A program made the position numbers and the translations under genes. From positions 11,783,962 through 11,847,961 of the forward strand of contig OZ024933.1 of the NCBI GenBank assembly GCA_964017235.1: a DNA stretch of 64,000 nt, given 5' to 3'. This stretch comes from Sabellastarte sp. h YS-2021. Lineage: Eukaryota; Annelida; Polychaeta; Sabellida; Sabellidae. The number at the start of each line of letters is the position of its first letter. Position 1 is the first letter of the stretch. The notes beneath the pieces are model-generated. The model was not told the origin of the DNA. It worked only from the letters and a program-made list of their open reading frames with translations, and did no database searches. Shown here piece after piece: positions 59,801 to 64,000 of the stretch.

Positions 59801-62800
59801 CACTTCAATCCCATTAAGTTCTGCCTTAAGATACAGACCATCCTCACACACAGTAGTTCTGGGCCAAACTTTCAAGTCTGCTGTTGTATGGCCCTCTACA
59901 CCAGCTTCTCTCCTTTTAAATCCTGTGATGCACCCTTTGTCTGAGCCCTATATACTGTGACCTGTTTCACCACAAAAGGCCCAAGTTTGAACTCCACTTT
60001 TTTGTTCACCTCTATATTTCCAACAAACTCTGATGGAATGTCCCAACTTCCCACAAAAATCAATAACTGTTTTACCAATTGTTTTCATGGGACATTTTGC
60101 TATAAATTCCTCTAATCATTACAACCAAAGCACCTTTTTGGACCTATGCCAACAATAGTCTCAGATTTTCCAGGTTTATTTACTGAGCAGAAAGGTTCTA
60201 CCCCTCCATACTTTGCAACTCTTAGGGTTTCCATCTGCTTTTCTAACTCTGTTATTCTCTTCTGAAACCCCTGGTCACTGCTTTTATAAGAAGTTTGACT
60301 AACACATTCCCGAACAAAACCCAAAGATTTCCTTTGTCTAGTGGACCTGAAAGCCTCATATTCAATAGCCACTTTAACTGCAGCCTGCATTGACTTTGTG
60401 TTACCCTGAAACACTGCTAATTCTAAGAGCTTCTATAAAAGTGTCTTTAGCAATGGTATCCCTCATCTTTATGATGAGCTCTATGTAAGTTTTTCTTACA
60501 AGTTTGCCGATATCATGAGCTAATTCTGACAAAGATTCATTATTCTACCTTACCCTACTCTTTAACTGGGCCTTGAAAATCTGACACTGGTTTGCTGCAT
60601 CACACCTATCACACAAGGCCTTTTTCAAAGAGGGATAATGAGTACGTTCATGAGACTCCAAGTCACTTAGGTTTTCTACTGCTGATCCACGAAGACAAGT
60701 TGCCAGTTCTGGAGCCATTGTACCCATAGTCCACCCTGCCAACCGGCAAGAAATCACCAAAGTTTGTTATACCATCAAAACAGGGAGGTTTGGAATTCCT
60801 TTGAATTTGGATATCATACTCTTGTTCCATTGACATACCACCTAATTAATAGGGTACCCAACCACTCCTTGGAACTTCCATTACTTGATCATAGTATTTT
60901 GGTCTAGCATGTAAGGGAGGCCTGGAGTGGTTGGGGTGTCTGGCATGTAGCTGTCTTTCAAGAAACCTTCTATCATAGTATCTATCAGTAATGGAAGGTC
61001 TGACCCTTCCGTTATATACATAGCTAGGTATCCAATCATTGTGTCCTGGGATATCTGGCCCATATCCCAGGGAGTAATAATCATCCCCAACATCTACTAC
61101 ACAATCATCAACTGGAGGACTCCTACAAAAATCCTTAGGCTTAGCTGACTCCATCTTACAACTGACAGCCTTACCCTACACACAATGCACTTATCTCTAT
61201 ATACTTCTAAAAATACTAGCACACAGTAGTTTATAGGGAGCTGCTCCCTATAAACTACTGCACACCGCTGTTGTAAAATCAGAGTTTTACCTCTGAAGTA
61301 GGAAAATACTTCCACAGAAGTATCAGAATCCCACTTCTGACACCAAAAATAAGTAGCATGCTAGTGGTCAGGTTGGCGTTATACAAGTCAGGAAATTACT
61401 AATGAAAAATGGGTAAATAAATAAACAATATTTATTTACAAATATACAAGTTTTACCAACAAAGTTCGGGCTGAATTTGCACACTTAAAGTTGATAAGTT
61501 TACATGTTTAATAATAGTTTAATATTTACACTAAATAGTTACTTGATATCAGATAAAACAATAATCAAAACAGGAAAGTCATAGGCAGAAATAACAGTTA
61601 CAGAAAAATATACTGGAGAACCACCTAAAGAAAAGGAAACCTACTGCATGTGTATCACCCTTAGCATCTAGAAACTATACAATGTATCTACCACATTAGT
61701 TCATCTACCGCTAAGCACAAGTTCAGTACCTCATGTAACTTCAACAGGTTTTACCCCATTGATTTCTCACATATCTGACACCTAGAACTGAAATTAAAAG
61801 AATGCACTGAACCATAGATCTATAGAGAACATTCCATCAACAATGACACCCGAACATAAAAATAACAATACCTGCAGGTTTTACCCTGGCAGTATTTCAA
61901 CACACTACTATAGTCATAGTTCACCCAAGACTGTCCCTGTACGGCCTCAAGTGGGAAAGCTGGTAGTTGCTTGCCGTTGGTCGGCAGTTTACAGTACAGA
62001 ACCCTAGCGAACTCTATGTACTGGTTTCCTCTGCCCTTCCAACTACCCGTCGTGATATGACCTGTACAGTGTTGAAAGCGATGTTAAACCCCAAATAAAC
62101 AAATAAACACCCAAGACTGTCCTGTAAAATAACAAACTACTACTAATTATATCACAGTTCCTAAAATTTGGCAAACAGCCTCCTTCCTGAAATATAAAGA
62201 TTGCATACTTAGATTAATTCAAAGTTCTGCAGAGCTCTGAGACTATTAATTCATTATTGAAAAACTCTCGGGTTTTACCCTAGAGAGTCTGATTTTATCT
62301 CAAATAAACACTAAACATTCTAGGCTCTACTAGAATTCACAGGTTTTACCCTGAAACAAAAATACAAGAGATCAGGGGCGGTATTCACAAACATTCCTAA
62401 TCTTAGTCCTATCTTATACATAGATTTCAATCATCACTTTCTAATGATACTCTTAATCAATAATCAAATTCAGTTTGTAATTTGAAACTATATTACTTCT
62501 ACATGAAGATTTAGGTGCTAAAATTGTGCTTACTGTAATAGAAATAAAATCAGGCATATGATTAAATGGATAAATTACTAAAGTTAGGACTAAGACTAAG
62601 ATAGGAATCTTAGTGAATACCACCCCAGGTTTTACCCTGGCCTCATGTTCCTTCCCCTTGGCCAATTCAGCACAGACTGAAGGGTCACACCCCCTTATAT
62701 ACAGGAGAGTTTCCCGCCAAAACTCCTGTGTTTCCCGTCAAAAGTTCTGTGCTTCCCTCAAAAACACTTGTTTGTAAACTCAATCCTGATTGGATCAGAG

Positions 62801-63488
62801 CTTCTGTTTTCCCCAGAAGTTGAGGAGACAACATCCTGTTCACAAAGCAATATTAACATGTGACAGTACAAGTACACAGGTACACAATAAAATACAGGTA
62901 GGTAACCCATTTTATAATAATCCAGCATAAATGATCTGAAATACAGCATCATTTATACTTCATTATCTTATCTAATCTAATGTGGACTTTTATGGCGCTT
63001 AATCTCCATCATTGATGGACTCTAAGGCGCATCTAACCATAAGCAAGGCCATTAGCGTTAATCAAGGGACAATAGCCAGGTCATACCAAGGAGACACAGA
63101 TGTGACGGGGGAGGCTATGGTGGGTAGGCTTTTGCAAACAGGTATGTTTTAACCTGTATTATCGCCAACTACACAAATATAATATGCATAAATTTCGTCA
63201 TCGGCCGTGGAGACTACACTTACTTGCTTTTTAATATGTACTATATTTTGCATTTCACATAGCTGAAGAGCTTCCAACTCTATGATAAGGTCACGCGTCA
63301 AGCGATGTTTGACTATGAACGTGGTAAAGGCAAATATTTTAAGGACAAGAGGTGTACATCATATGAGTGGACAGAAACAGGCATCAAGCTCACAATTGCA
63401 CATATTGATAAGGGCAAATATGAAGGTTCTGTTAGCAAGGGAGGAAGAGAACATAATGATACAGTCCTTGAACTGAATGAAATCTTTG
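50832..63488 (+). CDS. Ig-superfamily protein, gene copy 2 (exons 1-3; continues past the window)
   Basis: Exons 50832-50880, 52463-52590, 63263-63488, phases 1,0,1 as in copy 1. Signal peptide [16 protein letters not shown]; then [20 protein letters not shown] (Cys34) and [20 protein letters not shown]; then [20 protein letters not shown] to VLELNEIF. The frame is open and all sites are AG/GT. Unlike copy 1, the second half has DKGKYEGSV where copy 1 has NDTGKYQCEV, so the second Ig cysteine is lost and exon 3 is nine bases shorter, in frame; a new Cys90 (KRCTS) appears. Intron 1 carries a LINE end and intron 2 a 9.6-kb Gypsy fossil. It may be a functional diverged paralog or an early pseudogene. 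Later exons lie beyond 64000. Confidence 0.7.
50938..51054 (-). mobile_element. Old tRNA-headed SINE in intron 1 of copy 2
   Basis: The minus strand reads GGCCCAGGTGGCTGAGTGGT at the head (box A). It is orthologous in position to 6432-6556 in copy 1. Confidence 0.55.
51080..51710 (-). mobile_element. 5'-truncated CR1/L2-like LINE
   Basis: The minus strand encodes [33 protein letters not shown] and LRRLQSKI (RT C-terminus), then the C-terminal tail ending near [14 protein letters not shown] and [10 protein letters not shown]. Frames are interrupted. It is absent from intron 1 of copy 1, so it inserted after the gene duplication. Same family as 11890-12172. Confidence 0.82.
52463..52590 (+). 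CDS. Ig gene copy 2, exon 2
   Basis: 128 nt (acceptor ACTATTTTACAG, donor GTAAGA), the same length and phases as copy 1 exon 2. Keeps Cys34, the NGT/NLT/NFS glycosylation sites and EYNYGHN. Confidence 0.82.
52591..53579. other. Left part of intron 2 of copy 2
   Basis: Homologous to 7243-8280 of copy 1 in its right half (GAGAAATCACAATATT; TTTACTTTCTTCATTCA). A piece at 52673 (TTATAAAGACCGGAAGTG) matches the end of the composite foldback MITE at 46660-46690. Confidence 0.55.
53584..54875 (-). repeat. Left (3') LTR of the Gypsy fossil
   Basis: About 1.29 kb, matched along its length by the right LTR. Contains six spaced copies of a AGGTTTTACCCTGG-like word. Confidence 0.88.
61937..62107 (+). 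mobile_element. SINE, family A, 5'-truncated, in the right LTR
   Basis: Begins within the body (TACGGCCTCAAGTGGGAAAG), lacking the tRNA head, and ends CCCCAAATAAACAAATAAA. A 15-base target-site duplication CACCCAAGACTGTCC lies at 61922-61936 and 62108-62122; the left LTR gives the empty site. Confidence 0.92.
62378..62627. mobile_element. MITE in the right LTR
   Basis: Left end GGCGGTATTCACAAACATTC, right end TCTTAGTGAATACCACCCC: inverted ends with an AATCTTAGTCCTATCTTA / TAAGACTAAGATAGGAAT pair. Flanked by a 3-4 base AGG/CAGG duplication; the uninterrupted left LTR shows the target (GATCAGGTTTTACC). Confidence 0.85.
62968..63157 (-). mobile_element. LINE 3' end in the right LTR
   Basis: The minus strand ends GGAGATTAAGCGCCATAAAA then a TTAGAT-type tail, like 35325-35400. 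ATTATC is duplicated at 62962-62967 and 63158-63163; the left LTR carries the empty site (TTATTATCACCAACTAC). Confidence 0.8.
63263..63488 (+). CDS. Ig gene copy 2, exon 3
   Basis: 226 nt, phase 0 in and 1 out (acceptor TTTCACATAG, donor GTATGT). Homologous to copy 1 exon 3 at both ends ([26 protein letters not shown]). The central DxGxYxC motif is replaced by DKGKYEGSV. Confidence 0.78.
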
Positions 63489-64000
63489 GTATGTTATTTA
63501 TTTTTCTTGTTAACCATTAGAATTTTGGAAAAGATAGTGTATTTATTTTGGTTAGTTGTGGGTTTAACTCAAACAACATCAAAATCTGTAAATGACACAT
63601 GGGAAGCACCTTCCCATAACTTTTATTCAGTTCAGAGATACAAAAGGCCCATATTGAAAAACATATACATATATATTTAATTAAATAGCAATATTTTGAA
63701 CATAGCTGTACATGCTACATGCATATGGGTAAATAACGATATTTCCCTGAATTGTAATATAAAACAAGTTCAGAGAGGGCATTATACTTAAGTATAACTG
63801 ACAATGTGTAGCACTAATGAAGATTTGACAATGTACTGATCTATACAGATAAATCAACTAAATTATGTCTACTTACAACAACCAGTTACAGTTAATGGAG
63901 AGTAAATAGCACATGAAGATTAAAGTTAATGAATGGTATATAATTCATAAACAATATATTAATGCAAATAAAAGAAAAGAGGAAATAAGTCCTACGAGAG
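63489..64000. other. Start of intron 3 of copy 2
   Basis: Homologous to 8555-9050 of copy 1 (TGTAAATGACACATGGGAAG versus CTATAAATGACAAATTGGAA; AACTGACAATGTGTA in both). Confidence 0.6.

Larger units (their letters stand above)
53584..63218 (-). mobile_element. Ty3/Gypsy LTR retrotransposon, fossil, in intron 2 of Ig copy 2
   Basis: Two LTRs at 53584-54875 and 61352-63218 enclose internal sequence read on the minus strand. Parts: primer-binding site at about 61328-61344 next to the right LTR; gag about 60100-61155, with a zinc-knuckle piece (KRCFGCND) at its end; protease about 59600-59880 ([12 protein letters not shown]); reverse transcriptase about 58240-59210; RNase H about 57800-58190; integrase about 55930-57430; and a small 3' accessory region about 55560-55780. 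A polypurine tract borders the left LTR at 54876-54888. The LTR ends are close to TGTAG...CTACA and a CTTA duplication flanks it (53580-53583, 63219-63222). The coding part is broken roughly ten times. By eye the LTRs differ by about 5-7%, so it is an old, inactive copy. Confidence 0.88.
61352..63218 (-). repeat. Right (5') LTR of the Gypsy fossil, with three later insertions
   Basis: About 1.87 kb, longer than its partner by a SINE (61937-62107), a MITE (62378-62627) and a LINE end (62968-63157), each absent from the left LTR. Confidence 0.88.

Overview
This is a window of eukaryotic nuclear DNA, AT-rich, intron-rich and crowded with transposable elements. The tRNA-headed SINEs, the foldback and GGGCCGGATTCAC-type MITEs and the CR1/L2-like LINE ends look like those of a mollusc, most likely a bivalve; this is inferred from repeat style only. 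No bacterial-style operons, rRNA operon, intact tRNA gene or CRISPR array is present.

The host content is a pair of paralogous, same-strand (+) genes for an immunoglobulin-superfamily membrane protein. Copy 1 (6337-18225) can be followed through eight exons joined by consistent splice phases. They encode a signal peptide, a V-like Ig domain (exons 2-3), a second FN3-like, cysteine-rich domain (exons 4-5), a short hinge, a transmembrane helix and a short cytoplasmic segment, 318 residues up to the end of exon 8. Copy 2 (50832-63488, continuing past the window edge) repeats exons 1-3 with the same splice phases and homologous introns. A third stretch (35029-35282) looks like a tyrosine-motif cytoplasmic tail (TIYPGV; SQYVKV before a stop) and may be a distal exon of copy 1. 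This is the most interesting but least certain item.

The rest is mobile DNA, region by region. 0.3-3.35 kb: an antisense CR1/L2-like LINE (EN, RT with YADD, C-terminus) with a SINE inserted in it. 3.5-6.2 kb: MITEs, one nested in another, and a second SINE family. 9.1-12.3 kb (intron 3 of copy 1): a degenerate repeat family, a pogo/Tigger-like transposase C-terminus, an old SINE and a minisatellite split by a LINE end. 19-25 kb: degenerate tandem repeats and three SINEs. 25.6-30.8 kb and 38.1-40.4 kb: two fossils of one DIRS/Ngaro-like tyrosine-recombinase retroelement. 33.6-37 kb: a MITE, an antisense LINE end and a common animal repeat. 41.5-43.0 kb: a segmental tandem duplication and a 51-bp minisatellite. 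43.3-50.1 kb: foldback elements, two SINEs, a hAT-like MITE, a minisatellite and a 550-bp inverted repeat. 53.58-63.22 kb: a Ty3/Gypsy fossil lying in intron 2 of copy 2; its right LTR later received a SINE, a MITE and a LINE end.

The two Ig genes share an old SINE in intron 1, so that SINE predates the duplication. The LINE end and the Gypsy element occur only in copy 2 and postdate it. The layout therefore gives a relative history of gene duplication followed by successive insertions.
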